DNA of 60,000 bases. It comes from Diphasiastrum complanatum (Eukaryota; Streptophyta; Lycopodiopsida; Lycopodiales; Lycopodiaceae). Shown here piece after piece: positions 1-10,601 of the stretch. The translations under genes and the position numbers were made by a program. The stretch spans positions 45,455,835 through 45,515,834 of the forward strand of contig CM055104.1 in assembly GCA_029204225.1 (NCBI GenBank), written 5' to 3'. Under the pieces are notes generated by a model that had not been told where the DNA came from, searched no databases, and saw nothing but the letters and a program-made list of their open reading frames with translations. The stretch's first letter is position 1. Every line of letters starts with the position of its first letter.

Positions 1-820
1 TTTGTCGATGGAGGTAAATCGCCTGAGCCTAAGACTAATAGATTCTCATTGAGCAACAACGTGAAGTGGCTTAAGTAGCAAGCAAGCTAATCGCAATTAG
101 GCCACAGAATGGGGATTAATGCCTGGAAAGCATATTAACAACTAGAGGATGAAGAAGGAATTCACAACGATGGAGAGAGCTCCTTTTGCGCAAATGATCA
201 AAGGAGAAATACAACTTGATTGATTTGCTCAAACAATGTGCACAACAGATGGCATGTGGTGACATGAGAAAGGAAAAGTGAATCCTTTGAGAAATCAAAG
301 AAGAATGATGCTCTTTGGCGACGGTAAACAACACTTGGTGTTTTATTATATAGACGCTCTTGTAGCGCGTATCTCTAGAATGGGTGCATGCCTCTACGCT
401 GCTCTTGACAACAATCGCCCATAAAGCCTACCATCTTCGCATAGAGAATTGCCCCTTTGTTAGAATCTGTCACTTCTACTCCAACCAAATGATCATCAAT
501 GCTTGCCAAGTAAAGAGCCGACTTCATGAACTGTGGTATTCTATATGACTTTCAGCGGCCATCGCTATTCCGAACAACATCCATATAGTGAAAACAAAAT
601 ATTTCTCAAGTGAAGTGTGTTTCTCATAAACCAATTGATCAACTCACTGTCATCCTTTTGGATGAAGTCGAAACCTCTCATAGTACACGCATAGAAGCGA
701 TTCATCTGCTCGATTGTCACCATCGATAGAGAATATATGGAGAACGTGAGATATAGCTATGGAAGAGGCATGGAGGGAGCTTCGTAGCTTATTGAGAGAG
801 AGAAAGATAACGGAAGGCTA
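1..820. other. AT-rich spacer, no gene recognised
   Basis: No frame here encodes a recognisable protein; the longest open stretch (116-334, minus) has no family signature. No RNA gene was seen. Confidence 0.5.
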
Positions 821-821
821 T

Positions 822-1073
822 TGATCATCAAGCATCATGATAGGTACATAGTTGACAGATTAGTGGCTTGTAACTGTCCTTCTGTACGATCGTTGTTTGT
901 TTCTAGTAAAACTGAGCATCTGCATGGTAAACTATCCTCTACATGTTAGAGGCGTTATGACAGCTTGTGTACATGAACATGTGTAGAACAAGTATCCATT
1001 GCATAAAAATTACTTTATATCTAAGCTTTTCTCTGAGTTCTATGCAGTTACGATGTTACATCTCTGAGCGAGG
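822..1073 (+). repeat. Direct repeat, copy A
   Basis: About 250 bp from 'catcaagcatcatgatagg' to 'gagcgaggt' recur at 1776-2029 with scattered substitutions. The two copies flank about 700 bp of different sequence. They are short for LTRs, and no primer-binding site follows either copy, so I call this only a direct repeat. Confidence 0.85.
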
Positions 1074-1249
1074 TAATGCCTTTTGCAGCATCACAGGTAA
1101 GAAGAAAGGCACTTTATTTTTGTTGGATCATGGACTGTCATGCGTTCGGAGTACCTTTTATATAGACATCTCGAGCTTGGTGTTAAGAGATTTGATAAAG
1201 ACTGTGGAAGTTGTCTACGAACAAATAGTAGTTTGGGTGACCTCGACTT

Positions 1250-1760
1250 GAAAAGTTGTTACACATCCATCTTAGACCACCTCGGTGTGGGCCGAGGGTG
1301 CCGATCGCTTCTCAGGGTTCCAGTTGGGTGGTCAAGAATGAAGTTCGCTTCGCGAACGAAGGGCATGTACACGGAGGGACGGGCCCTAAAGTGAGGGGAA
1401 CACAAAAATTTCACAAAAACTACAGAGCAAACGAGCCAAAAAGACATAAAAGGTTTAAGCAAATCGTGATGTATCTTGTCAATGTCTTTCTTACCATTTA
1501 TCGTCGGCTACTTGAGTGGGTCCTCCTTTTATTTCTCGTTTATGACAGTAGAGCTTCGGCAAAGCTCAGGGCTTTTTTGTTAGTCAGCCTGCCTAGGGGA
1601 ATGGATTCGTTTCATACTGCCATTGAGTGGTGGACCACTGGCAATAATGTTTATCGACCTAACCCTGTTGAGATCTTCCCTCCTTTTGTAGTCGGGCAAT
1701 TCCTTGAAAGAGATTTCTCTCAAATATTCAAGGGCCAAAAGCAAAGAAACAAAAATTCAA
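1250..1760. other. GC-richer block between direct repeats, origin unknown
   Basis: This block is visibly richer in G+C than its flanks. It contains a 6-bp-stem hairpin (gttcgc-ttc-gcgaac near 1342) of the kind common in plant mitochondrial DNA. One frame stays open from 1256 to 1864, but its product resembles nothing I know and a second frame is also partly open. An organelle-derived insertion is possible but not shown. Confidence 0.25.
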
Positions 1761-1775
1761 TATCATCAAATCCTC

Positions 1776-2029
1776 TGATCATCAAGCATCATGATAGGTA
1801 CGCAATTGACAGAAAAGCGACTTGTAACTGCACTTCTGTATGGTCGTTGTTGTGTTTATGGTAAAACTGAGCATCTGCATGGTAAACTATCCTCTACATG
1901 TTAGAGGCATTATGACAGCTTGTGTACATGAACATGTGTAGAACAAGTATCCATTGCGTAAAAATTACTTTATATCTAAGCTTTTCTCTAAGTTCTATGC
2001 AGTTACGATGTTACGTCTTTGAGCAAGGT
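1776..2029 (+). repeat. Direct repeat, copy B
   Basis: Second copy of the 822-1073 repeat, about 955 bp downstream in the same orientation. It includes the shared stretch 'gagcatctgcatggtaaact'. Confidence 0.85.
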
Positions 2030-2037
2030 CTAAAATG

Positions 2038-2353
2038 ATGATGTAGTGGCCCTCATTCTTAAGACGATAAGAGAAATGAGAAGAGATGATATCATTCGAT
2101 AATGCACCTTAGATAATGTGCTCACAAAGCTACAACATGATTCAACACCATTCTCTCTCAGTCCTCCAAATGGAACTCATCGTAGAACATGTCTTTGCTC
2201 ATGTGTTCATTTTTCTTTTCAGTCTGACATGACGATGTAGTGGCCCTCATTCTTAAGATGACAAGTGACATGAGAAGAGATGATACCATTCGATAATGCA
2301 CCTTAGATAATGTGCTCACAAAGCTACAGCATGATTCGGCACCATTCACTCCC
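2038..2353 (+). repeat. Two-copy short duplication (193 bp offset)
   Basis: About 120 bp beginning 'atgtagtggccctcattctt' at 2041 recur at 2234, both copies running through 'gataatgtgctcacaaagct'. A 70 bp unrelated spacer separates them. No coding function was seen. Confidence 0.85.
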
Positions 2354-2632
2354 TCACCCAGCTCCCACAGCCTCTGGAATTGTAAGCGAACCAATGCGGA
2401 TTATGGAAAGACATTCTTTTCACACCGCGTTAGAATTTGAAGGTATGTCTTATGATGAACAAAACATTCACGAAGCTTCTGAAGTTGTACAAAGCAAAGT
2501 TGTTTGGCAATGGTCGGATTGGAGATGCTGTAGACTGAGTACAGATAACATACAGTCGCCAGGAAGCATAGGTTACCAAGACATGGCATTTGCATCATTA
2601 CTATTTGAGCAACATGAATGATCTCAGTTCTG

Positions 2633-3400
<768 letters not shown>

Positions 3401-4060
3401 ATGAATAGAAGAAATAGACGAGCCTCTGCTAGACATCGAACCCAAATAAAATACAAAATTGAATTTCGACCCTATTCAAACACATGGTTTGAATTAACTA
3501 CATTGGAATCTCAGTGGATTGCCTTATGTAATAAAATAGTCACTAATATGAAATGTTGCTCATTATGTGGAGCATCCACATTTCAACCAACTAACAAAAA
3601 TATGTTTGTCTCAAAAGACATAAATGAAATACCCCCGTATTCCATTGCTAATACTATTTTGTCTGAATACACAACTGACCAAGAAACTTCAAACCGATGG
3701 TTTGTTTGCATGATGTGCAAAAAAAAAAAATCGAATAAAGTACTTAGTATTCCTATCTCCTAGTTACGCAAGGTCAATCTTGCAACTTCATCCCATTGAA
3801 CTACAAACTTTATCTTTAATTGATGTATCGATTGAAACAACACATAGAGCAACAAGCTATTTACAAGGAACAATTGGAAAATGATCAATATTCGAAAATC
3901 CTATAGTTTGTTTTAATATCAACCTACAAAAATCTAGAGACACTATAGAAACAACAAATATTATAGAAATGTTACTCAACCACAATCTTTTAAACAATCT
4001 CAATCCTACAATAGCACATCTATTTGAGTCTCATCCTCGAATACAAGAACATAAGGTATA
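3401..4060 (+). pseudogene. Decayed CxxC zinc-binding protein fragment, possibly transposon-derived
   Basis: The first 120 codons (3401-3763) carry paired cysteines: CSLC near residue 58 and CMMC near residue 107. The frame ends soon after a run of twelve A's (3719-3730). Another frame then stays open with protein-like sequence (about 3765-3880, including LQLHPIELQTLSLIDVS). A further open piece runs to about 4060. This pattern suggests one protein broken by frameshifts, the first probably in the A run. The order (cysteine pairs, Pro/Leu-rich stretch, 'EL..L...D') is loosely like the N-terminal DUF6570 region of Helitron-type proteins. That comparison is from memory and weak. The base composition is strongly AT-rich. 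It lies directly upstream of the GIY-YIG frame on the same strand and may be part of the same element. Confidence 0.4.
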
Positions 4061-4087
4061 ACGAACATTCTTTTATATATTTATATT

Positions 4088-4642
4088 ATGAAATATGAAA
4101 ATAATTTTAAACTTAACTTTATTGCACGATTTTCAAGTTATCACAGAAGAAGATGTAGCATCAACAAGTGCTACAAAGGTATATCAAACTCTGTTTATCT
4201 ATTACATTTTTTAAAGTTTAACTATGCAAATCTACAAAAAGATACATTAGATAAATTGTTTGAATGTAGGAAAACACACCTCCACCAAAAAGAGCACGAA
4301 AAACATTCAAATCTACAAATTAGAATGCATCAAAAACAAAAAAAAGTTTACATTGGACAAACAACATCGCTGACAAAAAGATATCACCAACACCGTGAAA
4401 ACCCTCCTTCAAAAATGTTGGCAGATGCATCTCTATATGCTCCTTTTAAAAATAATTTTATTATATCTACAATATGTACTACTTGTGACAAAAAGATTGC
4501 AAATAATTTAGAATCATTCTATATAGATCTATTTGCTTCATGTGTCTCAAATGGTTATAACATATTAAAAAAAACCCCAAGCAATTCCAAAAAATATTGG
4601 TACTTGAAAAGGCGTCATATAACTAGACCTTCACCTGCATAG
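4088..4642 (+). pseudogene. GIY-YIG nuclease-like domain protein, probably partial
   Basis: Open frame of 184 codons. Residues about 85-165 match the second half of a GIY-YIG endonuclease: VYIGQTTSLTKRYHQH gives the YIG strand plus the Arg and His/Tyr positions of the active-site helix. LESFYIDLF supplies the Glu that binds the metal in this family, and SNGYNILK is the typical closing motif. The first GIY strand is not clearly present; a degenerate stretch (NLQIRM) stands at about the right distance. The N-terminal ~45 residues look non-coding: a competing frame there (around 4130-4200) is also protein-like, so a frameshift probably separates this frame from the one upstream. GIY-YIG domains occur in homing endonucleases, Penelope-like elements, large DNA viruses and repair enzymes. 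The context does not decide between them. There is no intron signal or host-gene context, so I infer a mobile-element relic. Confidence 0.6.
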
Positions 4643-4643
4643 C

Positions 4644-4763
4644 AAGAAGAGAGAGAGAGAGGAGAGAGAGGAGAAAGAGAGTGGAGAGAGGGAGAGAGAG
4701 AACGCCTAGGTTGAGAAAGGCTTCAAGGGCTCGAGCGCCTACCCAAAGCTATTCTATCCCAAC

Positions 4764-4852
<89 letters not shown>
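4644..4852. repeat. GA-rich tract and (GA)n microsatellite
   Basis: An imperfect GA-rich stretch (4644-4701) is followed by about 65 bp of mixed sequence and then a perfect GA run of 87 bp (4766-4852). It directly abuts the repeat family beginning near 4858. Confidence 0.95.
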
Positions 4853-4857
<5 letters not shown>

Positions 4858-4858
<1 letters not shown>

Positions 4859-5330
4859 TGGAAAAACTAAGAGAGTTTTATTAGAATGAGAATGGAAGAT
4901 GATACAATACAAAGGAAATGGCTCCCTCTTATAGATTTTAGAGGTGAGCCTCCTTCACTCTCATTGGCCGCTTCATTGGGGCAAGGATTCTAATCCAAGC
5001 CTTTAAAATAAACACAACTTAAATCTATTGGTGCTAAGAAAGCACAAGGGCACTCACATGATTCATGTGAGTTTTAAGTTGGACCCTTTTAGCTTTTTTA
5101 TTTGCAACTTGACTTAGGGCCTCTAATGTCATTTTAGAGTTTTAAGCCCCTAGTCTCTTATTCCTAGGAATTACAACTTGCTATTTGTGCTCATTGGTGG
5201 TTGGGCTTATACACACAGGATGCCAATGCCTTGCACTTATTATTCTAATGTACTGTGGCGGGGCCCACTAGGCAAGGCTTGGCCAACAGTATTTTAAGTG
5301 GTGGGACCCACTTATTTATTTGTATACATG
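4858..5330. repeat. Dispersed LTR-like repeat, copy 1
   Basis: Two parts have relatives in this window. The stretch 4875-4990, with 'aaatggctccctcttataga', matches the reverse complement of about 12945-13035. The stretch 5015-5300, with 'ctaatgtcatt' and 'cttattcctaggaatt', matches 48172-48490 in the same orientation. In the 12.7-13.1 kb orientation the shared part reads as a TATA-like box ('tctataagaggg') followed by a (CT)n leader. That suggests an LTR promoter region. No paired LTR or TSD could be fixed for this copy. Confidence 0.6.
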
Positions 5331-5531
5331 AAATACCTACAACAGGGTCCACGGCCCAAAGTAGTGCCGGTCCCTCGGCACTAGGCTGCAACTATCGTGA
5401 AGGGGCGTTGTTGTCGGTTCGTTTATTGCTGGGACATGGGTGCTTTAGGAAAAGCGTGGATAGAATTCACTTACATAAAACCTGAGGCTTTATTGATTGT
5501 TGATCAGCAAGAAGCTAGACTTGCCAGATTT

Positions 5532-6554
5532 TCAATAATACACATAAGAGTCTGGTGGCCATATCAGATAACCTTGTTCATTGACAATTGGGTAGTCGAG
5601 GCATTCCATTGGAGGATCCCAAGATAAATCTTGCTGATATAATGGATCTTCATAGATCGGCACAACTGGTCTCAATGTCATAGACTCCCCCATATCATAA
5701 TGTGGATATGACATGTTTGTTTGATGCTCTTGTCTATCCAGGTATTCGAAGTATGCATCAGCCTGACGACTTTCCTCAGCAGTCAATATCATAGATTTAG
5801 GACAAGGCTTTATCATTGTAGGTTCTGGTTTGGGGCAATCATCAACTTTAGTCTTCTCTTGGTCATTGCACTTTCCCATTAAAGGCTGCGTGATGGCACT
5901 TTTTCTTGGATCTTGTGCTGAATTGCCTTCAAGATGCCATGTTGACGCTAGTCCCCTTTGTAATTGATCACTAAGAATTCTTCGCATTGAGTGCAAAAAA
6001 AGCCCTGACAGAATCTGCTGGAGTTCCTCGGTTGCCCGTGTCTTGATTTCCTCGACAATCGTTGGCTTGATGAATTCTACCATCTTTGTCTTCTGTGATG
6101 GTTCTACTTGTTTGCCCAAGGGTATCTTTGCGTACCTTGGGACTTTTGTCAGATTTTCTTCTTCATCACTCGCTTCATAACCCGGTGTCACTAAGATTTC
6201 TCTTTTGTAGTACGTTCGAGGTGGAAGAGTTACCACAAGCGCATGTCGGTCTACATAGGCCAAATGCCTCCTGGCTGTTTGTGAATTTCTCATCAGGCAA
6301 TCTCGGCATGGATGATTAACTCTGCATTGTGAACATGAGGGATCAAATGTTGACGAATCCCCTCGGTGTGGACATTCAGCACGTCGGTGGTTTCCTCCAC
6401 ATCCATAGCACCTAACTGAGTGTAGTATGCCATCACCTCTAAGCTGATAGGCATACACCAGTAACAGATTTCCCTTAGGATCTTCCACAAAATAGACTAG
6501 TAGGCTATTATGGTCCTCCATTGAATTCGGTGACATGCAAGACGATATAACCAA
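5532..6554 (-). pseudogene. Gag-like zinc-knuckle protein fragment (gypsy type)
   Basis: Open frame of about 340 codons. Near residues 49-61 it has a zinc-knuckle variant CYGCGGNHRRAEC, C-x2-C-x3-H-x4-C, one residue shorter than the usual C-x2-C-x4-H-x4-C. Two more Cys-rich stretches follow (CSQC and CRDC). The rest is charged and low in hydrophobic segments, with no protease or polymerase motif. Together with the neighbouring minus-strand frame at 6681-7118 it looks like the nucleocapsid end of a retrotransposon gag. Host function is unlikely. The family assignment to Ty3/gypsy is inference. Confidence 0.5.
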
Positions 6555-6680
6555 AACTTCTACCTTGCCACTGTTTGTTGAAGAAACTCGTGATTTAAAT
6601 GGATCAATCTGACATCCACCCTTCTGGTGAGCTCCTTGTTGGCTTGATTCTGCTTCTGACCGTTGAACCGCTGGATCTTG

Positions 6681-7118
6681 CTATCGACAAGCCTGTTGCT
6701 GTGTATTTTGTCCTTTTAACAAGCGCAGATTCTTTATTGGACACCTAGTATTTGGATGATCTCCAAAGTAGAAGGTACATTCGTCCTTTTCAAGAAACTT
6801 AATAGAGCGAGCATAAGCTTGCTGACAACTTAAAGTGCGAGGTTCTGGATCTTCCACTGCACTTTGTTGCCTTGCATGGGGTTCCATTCTTGTTGGATCA
6901 TTGCTCGTTGTTGACCTTTGTTCCTCTGATTCCCCATCTAAATAGGGAAAATTCTTCTTCCCGAATGAGATTTTCATCTTGGCAGCATCCTTACAGAGTT
7001 GTATAGGTGACGCATAGGATGCTAATTCTGCCATACCAGATCTAATTCTTTTGGGCAGTCTAGCATAGTATTTTGTCATGACGATCTGTTCAAGAATCGG
7101 TGGATTACAATCCTTCAC
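6681..7118 (-). pseudogene. Gag-like fragment upstream of the 5.5-6.6 kb frame
   Basis: About 145 codons on the minus strand. The N-terminal part (IVMTKYYARLPKRIRSGMA) reads like the C-terminal helical end of a retrotransposon gag. Near the end is a degenerate knuckle, CTFYFGDHPNTRC, in which the second Cys is replaced by Phe. It is separated from the next minus-strand frame by stops around 6560-6680, so the two were probably one gag before decay. Confidence 0.5.
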
Positions 7119-7935
7119 TAGATGATAGATCTGATAGGCGTAGTCTCAAATTGTTTCAGCAGGGAACTTTTTAAATTTCGATAATCCTACAAGGGCGGTC
7201 TCCATAGTTCAGCACTAGAATGTCGCAAAGTAGCTGGTTGGTGAATTGCTTCAAGATTTTCTCAATGTCTCTGGTGTTCCAGCTTTTTTTTTTTTTCTTT
7301 TTTTTTGAAGTGGAAGAAGAAAAAGAAGAGAAGAAAGGAATTAAGAAAGAGGGATCTGTATGGATGTGAACATAAATAGAAATGGATTTAACAGATAACC
7401 GCAATGAAAGTTATACTGTCAAGAGAATATGGAGATGGACAAAAGAGTGTGGACAGAAGAGTGATGAATGGCTGGTATGGATGATGGTGGAAACTGATTT
7501 TTCTTAGTACTGATCAACTTGATCTGAGGTTCATTCACTTGGTTCAATCTAGGGATGTTGGATCTTGATGGATATTGTGACTGCAACCTAAATTTGACAA
7601 GATCTGATCAGTTTCAGTTGACTAATAGTGTGATTTTAGCCCCTTTTCTTGGTTCTTTGTGGTTTTTTTTTTTTTTTTGATATTTCTTCAAATTTGAGTG
7701 AATCTAACCTTCAACCTTCCTACAGTAGCTGTATATGGACCATTTCTAGACAATGTGAGTTTTGCAAGAGTTCTTGATGGGCAGATTTGTCAGGATCTTG
7801 AAAAAACTCAGTTTTTTGGCACTTTTTCTTAAATATTTCTAAATCTAACCATTGGATCTTTACAAAAATTTTACAGTAGCCAAATCTTGGTTAGATATAT
7901 CTAAAAAACTCTTTGCAAAGGTTATTTCCTAGCAG
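7119..7935. other. Spacer, no gene recognised
   Basis: Contains an interrupted poly-T run (about 7285-7307) and poly-T near 7662-7677. The minus-strand frame 7171-7404 is low complexity (Ser/Lys-rich through the homopolymer) and is not a credible gene. Confidence 0.5.
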
Positions 7936-7939
7936 ATCT

Positions 7940-8196
7940 CAAAAAATCATGGAAAAAGTGCATTTGTTTGGGGTCTTTTTGCAAAATTTTGAGATTTTCT
8001 GGGAAAAAACCCTCATAGACTGGTATGCACTTGTATCTCAGTTAGATTCAGCTGCTCACCAATCTGTGAGAGTTACTTCCCAAGGAAACTCAAAAAATCT
8101 TGACAAAGTGTATTTTTTGTGGTTTTTTTTTGCAAAATTTTAATATTTTCTGGGAAAAAACCCTTTCAGACTGGTATGCACTTGTATCTTAGTCAC
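7940..8196 (+). repeat. Two-copy tandem repeat, ~151 bp offset
   Basis: The stretch including 'gcaaaatttt', 'attttctgggaaaaaaccct' and 'gactggtatgcacttgtat' occurs at about 7980-8039 and again about 151 bp later. No coding function is apparent. Confidence 0.8.
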
Positions 8197-8250
8197 TTGT
8201 AAAATAAGTCATTTCATCTATGATACAATATGTAGCTCAAATAGAAACTG

Positions 8251-8562
8251 TGTAACTTTTGAACGACAGATTGAATTGAGACGAGTATAGCACCATTAGA
8301 AATCCCTTGACAAGAGCTTTCCAACGACAACCAACATGACCTAGTTCTGAGCCACGGGTAAAAAGATGATCAAACTGGTCAACCGCGCTCAAGACCAATA
8401 TAAGATTGACCATTGAGTTTGACCATACAATACTTTAACTAAGAATATATTTTTATCCGTAGTTCAAAACTGGACATGTTGGGTGTCGTTGGAAAGCTCT
8501 CATCAAGGGATTTCTAATGGCGCTATACTCGTCTCAATCCGAACTATCATTCAAAAGTTACA
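8251..8562. repeat. Imperfect inverted repeat, ~113 bp arms
   Basis: The arm 8251-8364, beginning 'tgtaacttttgaa', is the near reverse complement of 8450-8562, which ends 'ttcaaaagttaca'. A shared core is 'tagaaatcccttga' in the left arm against 'tcaagggatttcta' in the right. The loop is about 85 bp. Transcribed, this would fold into a long hairpin. It could be a foldback or MITE-like element, or a chance inverted duplication. No TSD was identified. Confidence 0.85.
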
Positions 8563-8714
8563 ATTTTTTTTATAGCCAAAGACTATAATATACAGAGAAT
8601 GGTTAACCATCGAATACTGTGTGGGCAAGATGACGGGCATGAAGAGATTTTATTTTTGTATTTTATATTGCAAGAAATTTTTCATCCTTCAAGGCAATTC
8701 TTATAGGGCGCTTT

Positions 8715-9190
8715 TCAAGGCCAAATTTTCTCTAATGCATAATAAACTCCCAAAGTTTTAACTTGTAGATCACATGTATGATCCATTGTTGATGAATCAT
8801 CATTCTCTTCTTGGACCACTGGCTTGATTGTCCATGTGATTGGATCAACTTTGACTACATGCTCACGATTTGCAAATGTAATCTTTTCAGTCCCCCAGTT
8901 ATGAATTACTTGTGCAACTCGTAACCATGGACGTCCATAAGACACAATAAACATTTGGTGCATCAGGTAAGTCCATTACTACAAAAGTAATGACAAATTG
9001 AACTCTAGCAATCTTGACATGTATTATATCTTCTACCATGCTCTTAGGTTGTGATCAGTTAGCTAGCTTGACAACAAAACCTGCAGACTTCATCCTTGTA
9101 AGGCCCCATTTTGCACATAGCTTTGTTGAGATCAAGTTAACTCCTGAACCTCCATCTACCATAGCCGCCTCTTTACCAAACTGTCTACGT
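8715..9190 (-). pseudogene. Ty3/gypsy aspartic protease fragment
   Basis: Read on the minus strand, 9190-9060 encodes AAMVDGGSGVNLIS followed by LCAKWGLTRM. This matches the retropepsin active-site region of plant gypsy elements, with DGGS where DSGS is usual. An in-frame TGA follows near 9050. The frame then continues as FVVMDLPDAPNV, shifts near 8955, and resumes as SYGRPWLRVAQV, which resembles the conserved 'LGRPWL' end of the domain. The Asp is present but the stop and frameshift make this dead. It is not in normal gag-then-PR order with the gag-like frames at 5.5-7.1 kb, so it belongs to another insertion. Confidence 0.7.
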
Positions 9191-9425
9191 TGCATTGGAA
9201 GGGTGGTGTTTTTTTGCTCACTTTTTCAAATATCCCCTACATTGAGTACTTCGTTTGATTCTTCAAACCCGACACAAAAGAGTGGCTCATGGTGGGCTAT
9301 TGGTTCAATCTAAGTCAATTTCTCTATTAATATTTCTTTTGCTTTTTTCACCATCTTAAGAAATTTTTCCAATGTAATATCTTGAAGGATTCTTCATGAT
9401 GATGTAACTGAGTATTAACATATGT

Positions 9426-10002
9426 TGTGAAATATTCAACTAGTTTAATCATATTTGCTACATTTGTTTATTTGACAAATTGAGGCCAACTTTAAATTAG
9501 ACTCAGAGTTTGACTTTTCAAAGTTAATTAGTCTAAATTTCATTTGAATAAATACTTTTTGAAAGTGTTGGGAAAGTTTTACATTTTGGAGGGAAAGCCA
9601 AGTGGCCAAATAGGGTTTGGACATGTTATAAAAGGATGTAACTTGTAGAGAAGCAGATCTTCTCTCTTCTCTATCTCATTTCATGCTTATACATGGTTCT
9701 CTTGGGTTCTACGATCCAGTGGTGAACTATACTTGTCATATCTTGCAATTCTATGTGTAGAATGATCTATATTTGCTATTTTCAGGTTCACACGTGTGAA
9801 ATTCAGTAGCTTGCTAGTCTTGTACGGACATCAATAGTAATTTATGATTTGATTCATGTTTGATCAAGTTCTATTAGAGTTTGCATTCTATTTTGTGTGT
9901 AGATGCTGATTTTTCTACATTGGCAAGCATGGCGGAATAGCTTGTTTTGTAACCAAAGATCTTTAGTAGTTTTGAATCTGAATTGATCCCAAATCTTTCA
10001 CA
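9426..10002 (+). repeat. 5' LTR of plus-strand copia element
   Basis: It starts TGTGA and ends TTCACA, immediately before a primer-binding-like site. It is the diverged reverse complement of the inner-element LTRs at 51757-52402 and 56380-57033: shared are 'caactagtttaa', the 'ggaaagtgttggg'-like block, 'gccaagtggccaaataggg' and the TATA box TATAAAAGG (9627-9635). This copy is more decayed than those two. Confidence 0.85.
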
Positions 10003-10014
10003 TAGTATCAAAGC
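10003..10014 (+). other. Primer-binding site (initiator-Met type), decayed
   Basis: 'tagtatcaaagc' directly follows the LTR. The canonical copia site complementary to tRNA-iMet is TGGTATCAGAGC, so two positions have mutated. Confidence 0.75.
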
Positions 10015-10601
10015 TTTTATTTCATATTATGAAGGAGGCAATCACATCTATCAATGATTTGGAGAAGATATCAATTCTAGAGCATGCTAGATTGGATTCT
10101 ATACCAAAATAGAGTTTCTTGCATTTGTATATTGGATCTTTTGTAGATCAAAACCCTATATAGGTTTATAAACTTGATCAATTCTGATTTTTGAATTCAC
10201 ATGTTGGATTTGGCTGATTTTTGGATCATTGGATTAGCCTGAGTGGTGGCTAATAGATTGCATATCAAATTTTCAGCATTTGCATGTAGATCTTGAAATT
10301 TCAATTTTTTTTTTATTTTGTCTAAACTCTAATTTTGATTAGGTCTCTAGATAGTGAGGTTGCTAGATTTCATTTGAGTGTGTTTTAATTTTAAGAAGTG
10401 GCAAGAGTCATTAGATTGAGGATAGATCATAGGTTGATCAAGATTTCATGATTCTATGTGTTGATTTGCTTGGTATAAGTGCTAGAAGAGAATTGAGTAG
10501 TTTCAAATCTTTGTGATTTCTCTTTGAAAACATTTTTTGTTGTTCAAAGAAGTGCTTTGTGCAATGATATAGGCTAAAAGAGAATATCAGGTCATTGCTA
10601 C

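Noticed and set aside
1256-1864. 200-codon frame as a real gene
   Set aside because: No recognised domain; it crosses the boundary into direct-repeat copy B and competing frames are equally open.
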